From Yinghuangia seranimata (GTDB lineage Bacteria; Actinomycetota; Actinomycetes; Streptomycetales; Streptomycetaceae), in NCBI RefSeq assembly GCF_029953285.1, contig NZ_JASAOI010000034.1, forward strand, positions 56,981-120,980: a stretch of 64,000 nucleotides of DNA, in the 5' to 3' direction. The position numbers and the translations under genes were made by a program. Positions 40,499-47,855 of the stretch are shown here, one piece after another. Every line of letters begins with the position of its first letter. Within the stretch, counting starts at the first letter, position 1. The notes beneath the pieces were generated by a model. It ran no database searches, had not been told where the DNA came from, and saw only the letters and a program-made list of their open reading frames with translations.

Positions 40499-40888
40499 TC
40501 AGGCCATGCAGAAGAGTTCGAGCTGGATGTCGTCGGGGTCGCGGAAGCAGAGGACGGCGCCGAACGGGGTTTCGGCGATGGGGGAGTGCTTTACGCCGTG
40601 GGCGGCCAGGCGGGCGGTCCAGGAGTCCAGTTCGGCGCGGTCGGCGACGGCGAAGGACAGGTGGTCGAGGCCGGTGCGGGCCGGGTCGAAGGTCGCGCCG
40701 TCGTTGGCCTCGTGCTGCTGGAGGCCGAGGGCGAAGCCGCTGGGGTGGACGCAGATGCGCTCCTCGTAGCCGTGCCCCTCCATGGCGGTGAGCTCGGCGA
40801 AGTCGAGGACCTCGGTGTACCAGCGGACGCTTTCCGCGAGGTCGGTGACGGAGAGCGAGACGTGCGAGAAGCCGGTGTGGCCGGGCAT
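40499..40888 (-). CDS. VOC family (glyoxalase/bleomycin-resistance fold) protein
   Basis: A 129-residue single-unit VOC protein with paired beta-alpha-beta-beta-beta modules. It starts FSHVSLSVTDLAESVRWYTEVLDF, continues GLDHLSFAVADRAELDSW and ends FRDPDDIQLELFCMA. Candidate metal ligands are the His in FSHVSL, the His in GLDHLSF and the Glu in QLELF. It may be a lyase, a dioxygenase or a drug-binding protein; the substrate is unknown. It is divergent from a PadR regulator, and the 96-bp gap holds two strong palindromes, so it is probably the regulator's target. The ribosome site is GGGGGT. Confidence 0.9.
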   Translation of the reverse strand: MPGHTGFSHVSLSVTDLAESVRWYTEVLDFAELTAMEGHGYEERICVHPSGFALGLQQHEANDGATFDPARTGLDHLSFAVADRAELDSWTARLAAHGVKHSPIAETPFGAVLCFRDPDDIQLELFCMA

Positions 40889-40925
40889 GGGACCCCCTGT
40901 GTGTAACGGCAGGCCGGAGGGTGTC

Positions 40926-40946
40926 GATACTCCGGCCTGGAGTATC
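40926..40946. promoter_or_regulatory. PadR operator candidate 1 (VOC-proximal)
   Basis: GATACTCC-GGCCT-GGAGTATC is a perfect 8-bp inverted repeat sharing the ATACTCC/GGAGTAT half-sites with the second site. It lies 38 bp before the VOC start codon, where it could block the VOC promoter. Confidence 0.75.
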
Positions 40947-40952
40947 GGCAGG

Positions 40953-40979
40953 CAACATACTCCGGGGCGGAGTATGTTG
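40953..40979. promoter_or_regulatory. PadR operator candidate 2 overlapping the padR -10
   Basis: A perfect 12-bp inverted repeat, CAACATACTCCG and CGGAGTATGTTG, with a 3-nt centre. Its right arm covers TATGTT (40973-40978), a -10 box that ends 6 nt before the padR GTG. This suggests autorepression. Confidence 0.8.
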
Positions 40980-40984
40980 CCAGC

Positions 40985-41614
40985 GTGCCGAACGATTCCG
41001 CCGCGGACCGCCGTCCGCTGACCACCACGTCGTACGCGATCCTCACGCTGCTCGCCGTGCAGCCGTGGACCACGTACGAGCTCGCCCAGCAGATGGACCG
41101 CAGCCTGCGCTGGCTCTCCCCGCGCTCCGCGAGCTCCGTGTACGAGGAGCCGAAACGCCTCGTCGCCGCCGGACTCGCCGACGCCCGCAAGGAGTTCACC
41201 GGCCGGCGCGCACGCACGGTGTACGGCATCACGGAGGCCGGCCGCGCCGAACTGCGGTCGTGGCTGGCCCGCGACGTCGAGGCGGTCGACCCGAAGGAGA
41301 GCGACCTGCTGCGCGTCGCCTTCGCCGACCACGGCGAACTCGACGATCTGAAACGGACGTTGGCCGCCATGCGCGCCGACGCGGCGACCCGCCTCGCGCT
41401 GGCCCGTGAGCGCGCGGCCGAATACCGCGAGACGGGCGGCCCGTACCCCGACCGTCTGCCCGTGATCGCCCTGGTCACGCGGATGTTCCTCGACCAGGCC
41501 GAGGCGTTCGACCGCTGGGCGGCGTGGGCGGAACAGGCGGTCGGGGAGTGGGGCGGGGTGACTCCCGCGACCGGCGCGCGGGTGCCCGACGGGGCGTTCG
41601 GGGCGCCGGAGTAG
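40985..41614 (+). CDS. PadR family transcriptional regulator
   Basis: A 209-residue repressor. The PadR winged helix is at residues about 12-90 (TTTSYAILTLLAVQPWTTYELAQQM, SVYEEPKRLVAAGLADARKE, RTVYGITEAGRAELRSWL), followed by a helical dimerisation domain (DLKRTLAAMRADAATRLALARERAAEY). The GTG start at 40985 directly follows a leaderless -10 within an operator. It is divergent from the VOC gene, giving a simple self-contained switch that presumably responds to a small aromatic or drug-like ligand handled by the VOC protein. Confidence 0.92.
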   Translation: MPNDSAADRRPLTTTSYAILTLLAVQPWTTYELAQQMDRSLRWLSPRSASSVYEEPKRLVAAGLADARKEFTGRRARTVYGITEAGRAELRSWLARDVEAVDPKESDLLRVAFADHGELDDLKRTLAAMRADAATRLALARERAAEYRETGGPYPDRLPVIALVTRMFLDQAEAFDRWAAWAEQAVGEWGGVTPATGARVPDGAFGAPE

Positions 41615-41683
41615 GTCGGCGCCCAACTCCGGCACTTCACCTGCGCGTTCCGTGGACATCAGGTAACCCGGGGCCCGCTGCGC

Positions 41684-41689
41684 TACCGT
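41684..41689 (+). promoter_or_regulatory. -10 box TACCGT for the DUF2510-LamG gene
   Basis: TACCGT ends 8 nt before the ATG at 41698 and no ribosome site is visible. This is consistent with a leaderless or near-leaderless transcript. Confidence 0.5.
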
Positions 41690-41697
41690 CTTGCCGC

Positions 41698-42792
41698 ATG
41701 ACGACGGGGGACAAGCCATCAGGTTGGTACGCCGACCCGGACGGCCGTGCGGAAACGTTGCGCTGGTGGGACGGATCGGCCTGGACGGACGCCGTCCGCC
41801 AGGTGCCCGGCCCCGGTCCGGAGACTGCCGGCGGGCCCGCGCCGCGTGGCTACCACGCTTCGATATCCGCCGCCGTGTGGCCGGTCGGCGGCGAACCCCC
41901 GCCGCCCCCGCCGGTCCGGTTCGAGGCCGTGGAGCCCAACCGCACGCGTAAGCGCCTGCTCCTCGGGCTCGCGGCGGTGCTGATCGCCGCGGTGGCGACG
42001 ACCGGCGGCTACTTCTGGGGGGCGGCCGGCGCCGGTGACGACCCACACGTCGTCGCCTGGGACGAACGCGGTCAGCCGCCTCCGCCTCCGCCTCCGCCCC
42101 CGACCACGCCCGGCCCGGCGGCGCCTACCGGGCAGGTGCCCGTGGCGCGGCCCGAGGCCCTGCCGCCCGACCTGGTCGCCTGGTACCGGATGGACGCGCC
42201 GGGCGGCGGCGTCGTCCCGGACGCGTCGAAGGCCGCCCAGAACGCGACGACCTCTGGCACCGTCACCTGGTCGGCCGAGCACGGCGGCAGCATGCTGTTC
42301 GACGGCCGCGGCACCCTCCAGACGGCCAAGCCGGTGCTGGACACCACCAAGAGCTTCACCGTCGCGGCGTGGGCGTCGGTGAGCAGCACGGGCGCCTTCC
42401 AGACGGTCGTCGCGCAGGACGGCGCGCAGGTCAGCGGCTTCTACCTGCACTACAACAAGGACGCCGGCACCTGGGCCTTCGTGCGGACGTCGAACGACAC
42501 GGCCAACCCGCCGCAGTGGTTCACCGCCGCCGGCCGCGCGCCGGCCAAGCCGGACACGTGGACGCACCTGGCCGGTGTGTTCGACGCGGCCACCGGCACG
42601 ATGACGCTGTACGTCGACGGCGTCGCACAGGGCTCGGTCGTCGACCCCGTGCCGTGGCGCGCGAACGGGCCGCTCACGATCGGCCGCGCGGCCGGCAACG
42701 TGGACATGCTGCACGGGACGGTCGGCGACGTGCAGGCGTACGCCCGCGCGCTGTCTGCGGCCGAGGTGGCGGGCCTGGCGGCGGCGCGCTGA
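41698..42792 (+). CDS. DUF2510-LamG single-pass membrane protein
   Basis: A 364-residue protein. The cytoplasmic N-terminus holds a DUF2510 motif (GWYADPDGRAETLRWWDGSAWTD, about residues 9-32). One transmembrane helix (about 86-106, LLLGLAAVLIAAVATTGGYFW) is followed by a poly-proline linker of nine prolines (about 126-134). A LamG/concanavalin-like jelly roll then extends to the end (about 160-362; VAWYRMD, SMLFDGRGTLQ, TLYVDGVAQGS, IGRAAGNVDMLHGTVGDVQAY). The outside LamG domain probably binds a glycan; DUF2510 has no known function. It ends 30 bp from the convergent lipoprotein gene, with palindrome CCCGGATCCGGG in between. Confidence 0.88.
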   Translation: MTTGDKPSGWYADPDGRAETLRWWDGSAWTDAVRQVPGPGPETAGGPAPRGYHASISAAVWPVGGEPPPPPPVRFEAVEPNRTRKRLLLGLAAVLIAAVATTGGYFWGAAGAGDDPHVVAWDERGQPPPPPPPPPTTPGPAAPTGQVPVARPEALPPDLVAWYRMDAPGGGVVPDASKAAQNATTSGTVTWSAEHGGSMLFDGRGTLQTAKPVLDTTKSFTVAAWASVSSTGAFQTVVAQDGAQVSGFYLHYNKDAGTWAFVRTSNDTANPPQWFTAAGRAPAKPDTWTHLAGVFDAATGTMTLYVDGVAQGSVVDPVPWRANGPLTIGRAAGNVDMLHGTVGDVQAYARALSAAEVAGLAAAR

Positions 42793-42822
42793 GGCCCGGA
42801 TCCGGGGCCGCGGGCGAGCGGG

Positions 42823-43359
42823 CTACGGCCCGGCGACCGCCGCGATGGGCCCGTACCCGGCGTACACGCCCTCGGCCCTGAGCACCGTCACCCACAGCGA
42901 GACCTCGCCCGCGCGGGCGAACGAGAACGTGACGCGGCGGCTCATGCCGGCCCGCACGAGGTCGGCGGCGTTCGGCACCACCGCGCCGACGTTGCCCGGC
43001 CCGCCGAGCTGCAGCGACTTCGCCGACGGAATGCGCAGGTCGGGCGATGTGGGGGTGAAGGTGAACGCGGCGGGCAGCGGGAGCTCGTTGACGCTGACGC
43101 CCTGCAGGACGTCAGGCAGGGCGCCGCCGTTGTAGATGCTCCCCGTGACGGCGAGCGGTCCGCCGTCGGCGAGCGGCCCGGTCAGCAGGACGACGTTCTG
43201 CACCTTGAGGTTGCCGAGCGTGGTCGCGGGCGTGTCCGGGTTGACCTCAAGGGTCTCGGCCTTCGTCCCGGCCCCGCAGCCCGCGAGCGCGCCGCTGAGC
43301 GGCACGACGACGAGGAGCGCGGCGGCGAGGGCGCGGCGGAATCGACGGTGATGCGGCAC
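42823..43359 (-). CDS. Lipoprotein with degenerate PCu(A)C-like fold
   Basis: A 178-residue lipoprotein. The signal peptide with lipobox LAGC ends near residue 26. The mature part (KVQNVVLLTGPLADGGPLAVTGSIYN ... FSFARAGEVSLWVTV, spread over about residues 50-165) follows the beta-sandwich pattern of PCu(A)C copper chaperones. The Met/His copper ligands are not recognisable, so metal binding is doubtful. The GTG at 43359 is chosen, with GGAG upstream; an earlier in-frame start exists. Similar lipoproteins are common in Streptomyces and uncharacterised. Confidence 0.75.
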   Translation of the reverse strand: MPHHRRFRRALAAALLVVVPLSGALAGCGAGTKAETLEVNPDTPATTLGNLKVQNVVLLTGPLADGGPLAVTGSIYNGGALPDVLQGVSVNELPLPAAFTFTPTSPDLRIPSAKSLQLGGPGNVGAVVPNAADLVRAGMSRRVTFSFARAGEVSLWVTVLRAEGVYAGYGPIAAVAGP

Positions 43360-43693
43360 GGCGGCGTCACTCCTCGGGAGGTGCGGCAGCAAGGCTGTGC
43401 CGCGAATATCCGATTTACACCGGAATTATGTGTCCACGGTCACCCGATCCCGAGCACCGACGCGCCGCCCGCACCGCACCCGCGACCACCCCCACCCCCG
43501 CACACGCGCCCGCGCCGGCGGCGGGCCCGACGGCGGCCGGTCGAGGCTCGTCCGGCCGCCGGGCCCGTCGGGGGTCAGGGGTGTCTGGGGGAGCTCTCCG
43601 GATCAGCCCGCGTCGCATGGTGCGTGCGCCGGGCCTGGCGGCCCTTCCAGGTCTGCCGCCCGGCACGGGTCCGGAGAGATCCCCGGGCATGCT
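43360..43693. other. Gene-free stretch between lipoprotein and pterin dehydratase
   Basis: 334 bp of Pro/Gly-codon-like low-complexity GC sequence. A 9-bp inverted repeat (CTCTCCGGA near 43595 and TCCGGAGAG near 43671) is widely spaced. No gene or clear promoter was recognised; the end nearest 43390-43430 is AT-richer and may hold the lipoprotein promoter. Confidence 0.5.
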
Positions 43694-43990
43694 CTAGGCG
43701 CCGTGCTCCTTGGCGATCGCGTCGATGCGGCGGGCCAGGGTCACGTCGAGGTCCGTGACACCGCCCGCGTCGTGCGTGGTCAGGCCGATCAGCAGGTTGC
43801 GCCAGCGGATGTCGATGTCCGGGTGGTGGTTCATCTCCTCGGCCACGACGGCGATCGCGTCGACGATGCGGATCGCGGTCGGGAAGTCCGGCGCGGAGAC
43901 GGTGCGCTGGATCAGGTCGGTGTCGCCCTTCCAGCCGTCGAGGTCGGCGAGGGCGGTGGTCAGGGCGTGGGCGTCGAAGAGTTCCGGCAT
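43694..43990 (-). CDS. Pterin-4a-carbinolamine dehydratase family protein (4a-hydroxytetrahydrobiopterin dehydratase)
   Basis: A 98-residue PCD/DCoH-fold protein. The active-site signature is NHHPDIDIRWRNLLIGLTTHDAG at residues about 53-76 (N-H-H-P motif), and the C-terminal helix LARRIDAIAKEHG is typical. In other organisms it dehydrates 4a-hydroxytetrahydropterin during aromatic amino-acid hydroxylation. No phenylalanine hydroxylase is seen nearby, and in many actinobacteria the role is unclear. The ATG at 43990 has AGGGG upstream. It is divergent from a NUDIX gene. Confidence 0.93.
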   Translation of the reverse strand: MPELFDAHALTTALADLDGWKGDTDLIQRTVSAPDFPTAIRIVDAIAVVAEEMNHHPDIDIRWRNLLIGLTTHDAGGVTDLDVTLARRIDAIAKEHGA

Positions 43991-44065
43991 GCCCCTGACG
44001 GTGGTCGGCCGCGGCCCCTCAGTCAAGGCCACACGCGGATGCGCGCGTCGCCGTGCGCAGGGCCG

Positions 44066-44071
44066 TAAAGT
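44066..44071 (+). promoter_or_regulatory. -10 box TAAAGT for the NUDIX gene
   Basis: TAAAGT ends 8 nt before the ATG at 44080 and no ribosome site is present; another leaderless-type start. Confidence 0.5.
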
Positions 44072-44079
44072 GGACGGCC

Positions 44080-44532
44080 ATGACCGATCGGCCGGGCGCA
44101 CCTGGTGCCGCCCCCGCGGAGCGGTCCGGGCCGCCGCGGGTGGTGGTCGGGGCCGCGATCCTGCGTGCGGGGCGGGTGCTGGCCGCGTGCCGCAGCGCGC
44201 CCGCGCATCTCGCGGGCGGCTGGGAGTTCCCCGGAGGCAAACAGGAGCCGGGCGAGTCGGAGGCCGAGGCGCTGGTGCGCGAGTGCCGGGAGGAGCTCGG
44301 TGTGGCGGTACGTGCCGTCGGCCGGCTGCCGGGCGCGTGGCCGCTGGCGCCGGGGTACGTCCTCCATCTGTGGCACGCGGAGCTGTTGTCGGGCGAGCCG
44401 CTGCCGCTGGAGGACCATTCCGAACTGCGCTGGCTCGGTCCGCACGAACTCGACGAGGTGGACTGGCTGCCGCAGGACCGCGACGCCGTCGCGGTGGTGG
44501 CCGGGCTGATGGCTACCACCCGGGCGGGCTAA
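44080..44532 (+). CDS. NUDIX (MutT-like) hydrolase
   Basis: A 150-residue NUDIX enzyme. The NUDIX box GGKQEPGESEAEALVRECREELGV (residues about 58-81) follows the G-X5-E-X7-REUXEEXGU rule. The N-terminus VVVGAAILRAGRVLAACRSAP and GGWEFPGG match MutT-type 8-oxo-dGTP/nucleotide pyrophosphohydrolases, which protect against mutagenic nucleotides. The C-terminal LRWLGPHELDEVDWLPQDR is also typical of MutT. The exact substrate is not established. Confidence 0.92.
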   Translation: MTDRPGAPGAAPAERSGPPRVVVGAAILRAGRVLAACRSAPAHLAGGWEFPGGKQEPGESEAEALVRECREELGVAVRAVGRLPGAWPLAPGYVLHLWHAELLSGEPLPLEDHSELRWLGPHELDEVDWLPQDRDAVAVVAGLMATTRAG

Positions 44533-44618
44533 CCGGTTAGTAAGGTGCAAAGGCTTGAAAAAGCCGTGAATCGGGGAAACGGCTCCTCATAGCCGGCAAC
44601 GCGAAGGATCCGCGGTCG

Positions 44619-47078
44619 ATGGAGCAGGATCAGGGCACCGAGCGGCCCCCGGGCGGCGACACTCCCAACTCCGTGGCGCCCGGAACCCTGTACGACCTGG
44701 TTCCGAGCGCGACCTGGGTGCTGGACTCGGACGGCCTGATCACCATGTGGAGCCGGTCCGCCGAGAAGCTGTTCGGCTACACACGGGAGGCCGCGCTCGG
44801 CCGCTGGGCCGGCGACCTGCTCGACCCGCCGCTGACCCAGGCCGACCGGGGCCGCATCGAGCAGGAGATCGCCGACCGCGAGCTGGTCGGCGGCACGTAC
44901 CGGATACGGTGCGGGGACGGCTCGGTGCGCGACTTCGAGTCCCGGTCGGCGTTCGTGACGGACGCCGAGGGCAACCGCTCGGTGCTCATCACCTCGGTGG
45001 AGGCCGAGGCGCTGCACCGGGTCGAGGCGGACCTCGCCATGCGCGAGGCGTTGTTCGACCAGTCCCCGATCGGCGTGGGCATCTTCGACGCCGAGCTGCG
45101 CTACGTGGCGGTCAACGACGCGCTCGCGGCGATGGACGGGGTGAGCGTCGCCGCCCATCTGGGCCGCACCATCGACGAGGTCATGCCCGGCATCGACACG
45201 GCCCGGGTGCGCACCATCCAGCAGCGCGTGCTGGACACCGGGGAGCCGGTCGTCGACTCGCGGATCTTCGGCCCGGTCCCGCTGGACGGCGCCCCGCGCA
45301 CGGTCTGGTCGATGTCGTACAACCGCCTGCAGGCGCAGGGCGGCAAGACGCTGGGCATCAGCTGCTCGCTGATCGACGTCACCGAGCGGCACTACGCCAT
45401 GGTCAAGGTGGACGCGGCCCGCAAGCGCCTCGCGCTGCTCAACGAGGCCGGCACCCGCATCGGCGCGACGCTCGACATCCCGCGCATCGCCGAGGAGTTG
45501 GCGGCCTCCGTGGTCCCCGGCTTCGCGGACCTGGCGGCCGTCGACCTGCTCGAGGCGGTGATGGTCGGCGACGAGATCCCGCCCGGCGCGCACGCCGACA
45601 CCACGGTCATGTACCGGGTGGCGTCGCGCGGCGCCCGGCCCGGCCGGTACGCGGACGAACTGCTGGAGCAGGGTTCGCGGTTGGTGTACTCGGCGGACTC
45701 GACGTTCGGCCGGTGCCTGCGCAGCGGCGGCTCGTACCTCGTGCAGAACATCCAGGACGAGATGTACGAGGAACTGATCCGCGACACCGGCCGCGCCGAG
45801 TCGGCCCGCGTCCTCGGCCTGCACACACTGATGGTGGTGCCGCTGAGCGCGCGCGGCATCGTCCTCGGCACGCTGCTGCTCGGCCGCGGGGAGGGCCGCC
45901 CGGCGTTCGACCCGGACGACCTGACGCTGGCCACCGAGCTGGGCGCGCGCGCCGCCGTGTCCGTGGACAACGCGCGGCTGTACCACCGGCAGCGCGAGAC
46001 CGCCGTGATGCTGCAGCGCAGCCTGCTGCCGCAGGACCTGCCGGCCATCCCGGGCATCGAGGTCGCGCACCGCTACCTGCCGGGCAGCCTCGTGACCGAG
46101 GTCGGCGGCGACTGGTTCGACGTGCTGCCACTGTCCGGCGGGCGGATCGGGCTGGTGGTCGGGGACGTCATGGGCCACGGCGTGCACGCGGCCGCCGTGA
46201 TGGGGCAGTTGCGCACCGCCGTCCGCACGCTCGCGGGCCTCGACCTGCCGCCGTCCGAAGTGATGGGCCACCTCGACGACATCGTCGCGAGCCTGGGCGA
46301 ACTGCACTACGCCACCTGCGTGTACGTGGTGTACGACCCGGTCGCGCGGACCTGCGAGTTCGCGAGTGCCGGGCACCTGCCGCCGGTGCTGGTCTCGCCG
46401 GGCGGCCTGCCGACCCCGGTCGACCCGCCGTCGGGCGCGGTCCTCGGCGTCGGCGGTGTGCCGTTCGAGCAGAAGGAGCTGACGGTCGAGCCCGGCAGTG
46501 TGCTGGTGCTGTACACCGACGGCCTGGTGGAGACCCGCGAGCGGGACATCGACACCGGCATCGGGCTGCTGTGCGAGGCGATCGCGGAGCACCGCGGCCC
46601 GCTGGAGGAGGCGTCCGACGCCGTCATCGCGTCGCTGCACAAGGAACTCGGCTTCGACGACGTCGCGCTGCTCATGGCCCGCTTGGACGCGCTGCCGGAG
46701 AACGCCGTCGCGTCGTGGTGGCTGCCCGCCGAACCGCCGGTGGTGGCGCGCGCCCGCGAGCTGACCCGCAAGACGCTGCACGACTGGGACCTGGAGTCCC
46801 TCGTCGACATCGCCGAGCTGCTGGTGAGCGAACTGGTCACCAACGCGCTGCGGTACGGCGCGGGCCCGATCCGGCTGCGCCTGCTGCGCGGCCGCAACCT
46901 GCTGTGCGAGGTGGCCGACGCGGTGCCGAGCCTGCCGCGGCTGCGCGAGGCGCGCGACACGGACGAGGGCGGGCGCGGCATGCAGCTGGTCACCACGCTC
47001 GCCGAGCGGTGGGGGAGCCGGAGGGCGGGCCACGGGAAGATCGTGTGGTTCGAACTCCAGCTCCCCACCGACGAGTAG
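44619..47078 (+). CDS. PAS-PAS-GAF-PP2C(SpoIIE)-HATPase serine phosphatase/anti-sigma regulator
   Basis: An 819-residue signalling protein. Two PAS domains (about residues 22-125 and 138-255) precede a GAF domain (about 265-440). An RsbU/SpoIIE-type PP2C phosphatase follows (about 465-665; EVGGDWFDVLPL, VGDVMGHGVHAA, FASAGHLPPVL, YTDGLVETR). An HATPase_c anti-sigma kinase-like domain ends the protein (about 690-815; LLVSELVTNALRYG, DEGGRGMQLV). Such proteins are numerous in Streptomyces and tune anti-sigma/anti-anti-sigma switches. No partner anti-anti-sigma gene is adjacent. Its own phosphatase and kinase-like halves could act on the same substrate. ATG with an AAGGA ribosome site. Confidence 0.95.
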   Translation: MEQDQGTERPPGGDTPNSVAPGTLYDLVPSATWVLDSDGLITMWSRSAEKLFGYTREAALGRWAGDLLDPPLTQADRGRIEQEIADRELVGGTYRIRCGDGSVRDFESRSAFVTDAEGNRSVLITSVEAEALHRVEADLAMREALFDQSPIGVGIFDAELRYVAVNDALAAMDGVSVAAHLGRTIDEVMPGIDTARVRTIQQRVLDTGEPVVDSRIFGPVPLDGAPRTVWSMSYNRLQAQGGKTLGISCSLIDVTERHYAMVKVDAARKRLALLNEAGTRIGATLDIPRIAEELAASVVPGFADLAAVDLLEAVMVGDEIPPGAHADTTVMYRVASRGARPGRYADELLEQGSRLVYSADSTFGRCLRSGGSYLVQNIQDEMYEELIRDTGRAESARVLGLHTLMVVPLSARGIVLGTLLLGRGEGRPAFDPDDLTLATELGARAAVSVDNARLYHRQRETAVMLQRSLLPQDLPAIPGIEVAHRYLPGSLVTEVGGDWFDVLPLSGGRIGLVVGDVMGHGVHAAAVMGQLRTAVRTLAGLDLPPSEVMGHLDDIVASLGELHYATCVYVVYDPVARTCEFASAGHLPPVLVSPGGLPTPVDPPSGAVLGVGGVPFEQKELTVEPGSVLVLYTDGLVETRERDIDTGIGLLCEAIAEHRGPLEEASDAVIASLHKELGFDDVALLMARLDALPENAVASWWLPAEPPVVARARELTRKTLHDWDLESLVDIAELLVSELVTNALRYGAGPIRLRLLRGRNLLCEVADAVPSLPRLREARDTDEGGRGMQLVTTLAERWGSRRAGHGKIVWFELQLPTDE

Positions 47079-47105
47079 CCCCGGCGGGGCCACTCGGGGG
47101 CGGTG

Positions 47106-47855
47106 CTACTTACGCCGCCGGATCTTGTCGCCGAGCCACACGATCGGGTCGTACTTGCGGTCGGCGACCCGCTCCTTCATCGGGATCAGCGCGTTGTCGG
47201 TGATCTTGATGTGCTCGGGGCACACCTCGGTGCAGCACTTGGTGATGTTGCAGTAGCCGAGGCCGTGTTCGTCCTGGGCCGCCTTCTGCCGGTCGGCGAC
47301 GTCCAGCGGGTGCATGTCCAGTTCGGCGATCCGCATGAGGTAGCGCGGGCCCGAGAACGCCTCCTTGTTGTCCTCGAAGTCGCGGATCACATGGCAGGTG
47401 TTCTGGCACAGGTAGCACTCGATGCACTTGCGGAACTCCTGCGAGCGCTCCACGTCGACCTGCTGCATGCGGTACTCGCCGGCCTTGAGCCCCTCCGGAG
47501 GCGTGAAGGACGGCACCTTGCGGGCCTTGGCGTAGTTGAACGACACGTCGGTCACCAGGTCGCGGATCACCGGGAAGGTGCGCATCGGCGTGACCGTGAT
47601 GGTCTCCTCCTGCGAGAAGGTGCTCATCCGCGTCATGCACAGCAGCCGCGGCCGGCCGTTGATCTCCGCGCTGCACGAACCGCACTTGCCCGCCTTGCAG
47701 TTCCACCGCACCGCGAGGTCCGGCGCCTGCGTGGCCTGCAGCCGGTGGATGATGTCGAGGACCACCTCGCCCTCGTTGACCTCCACCGTGTAGTCGCGCA
47801 GCTCGCCGCTGTCCACGTCCCCGCGCCACACGCGGAAGTTCGCCTTGTACGACAT
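47106..47855 (-). CDS. sdhB: Succinate dehydrogenase/fumarate reductase iron-sulfur subunit
   Basis: A 249-residue SdhB/FrdB. The 2Fe-2S motif is CKAGKCGSCSAEINGR, closing at LLCMTRM (residues about 53-75). The 4Fe-4S motif is CIECYLCQNTC (about 145-155) and the 3Fe-4S motif is CCTEVCPEH (about 207-215). It passes electrons from the flavoprotein to the membrane quinone site. Its ATG overlaps the sdhA stop as TGATG. It is the last gene of a four-gene operon and converges with the SpoIIE-type gene 27 bp away. Confidence 0.95.
   Translation of the reverse strand: MSYKANFRVWRGDVDSGELRDYTVEVNEGEVVLDIIHRLQATQAPDLAVRWNCKAGKCGSCSAEINGRPRLLCMTRMSTFSQEETITVTPMRTFPVIRDLVTDVSFNYAKARKVPSFTPPEGLKAGEYRMQQVDVERSQEFRKCIECYLCQNTCHVIRDFEDNKEAFSGPRYLMRIAELDMHPLDVADRQKAAQDEHGLGYCNITKCCTEVCPEHIKITDNALIPMKERVADRKYDPIVWLGDKIRRRK

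Noticed and set aside
44529..47093. 854-codon minus-strand frame opposite the SpoIIE-type phosphatase
   Set aside because: Antisense shadow of a gene whose PAS, GAF, PP2C and HATPase motifs are all intact.
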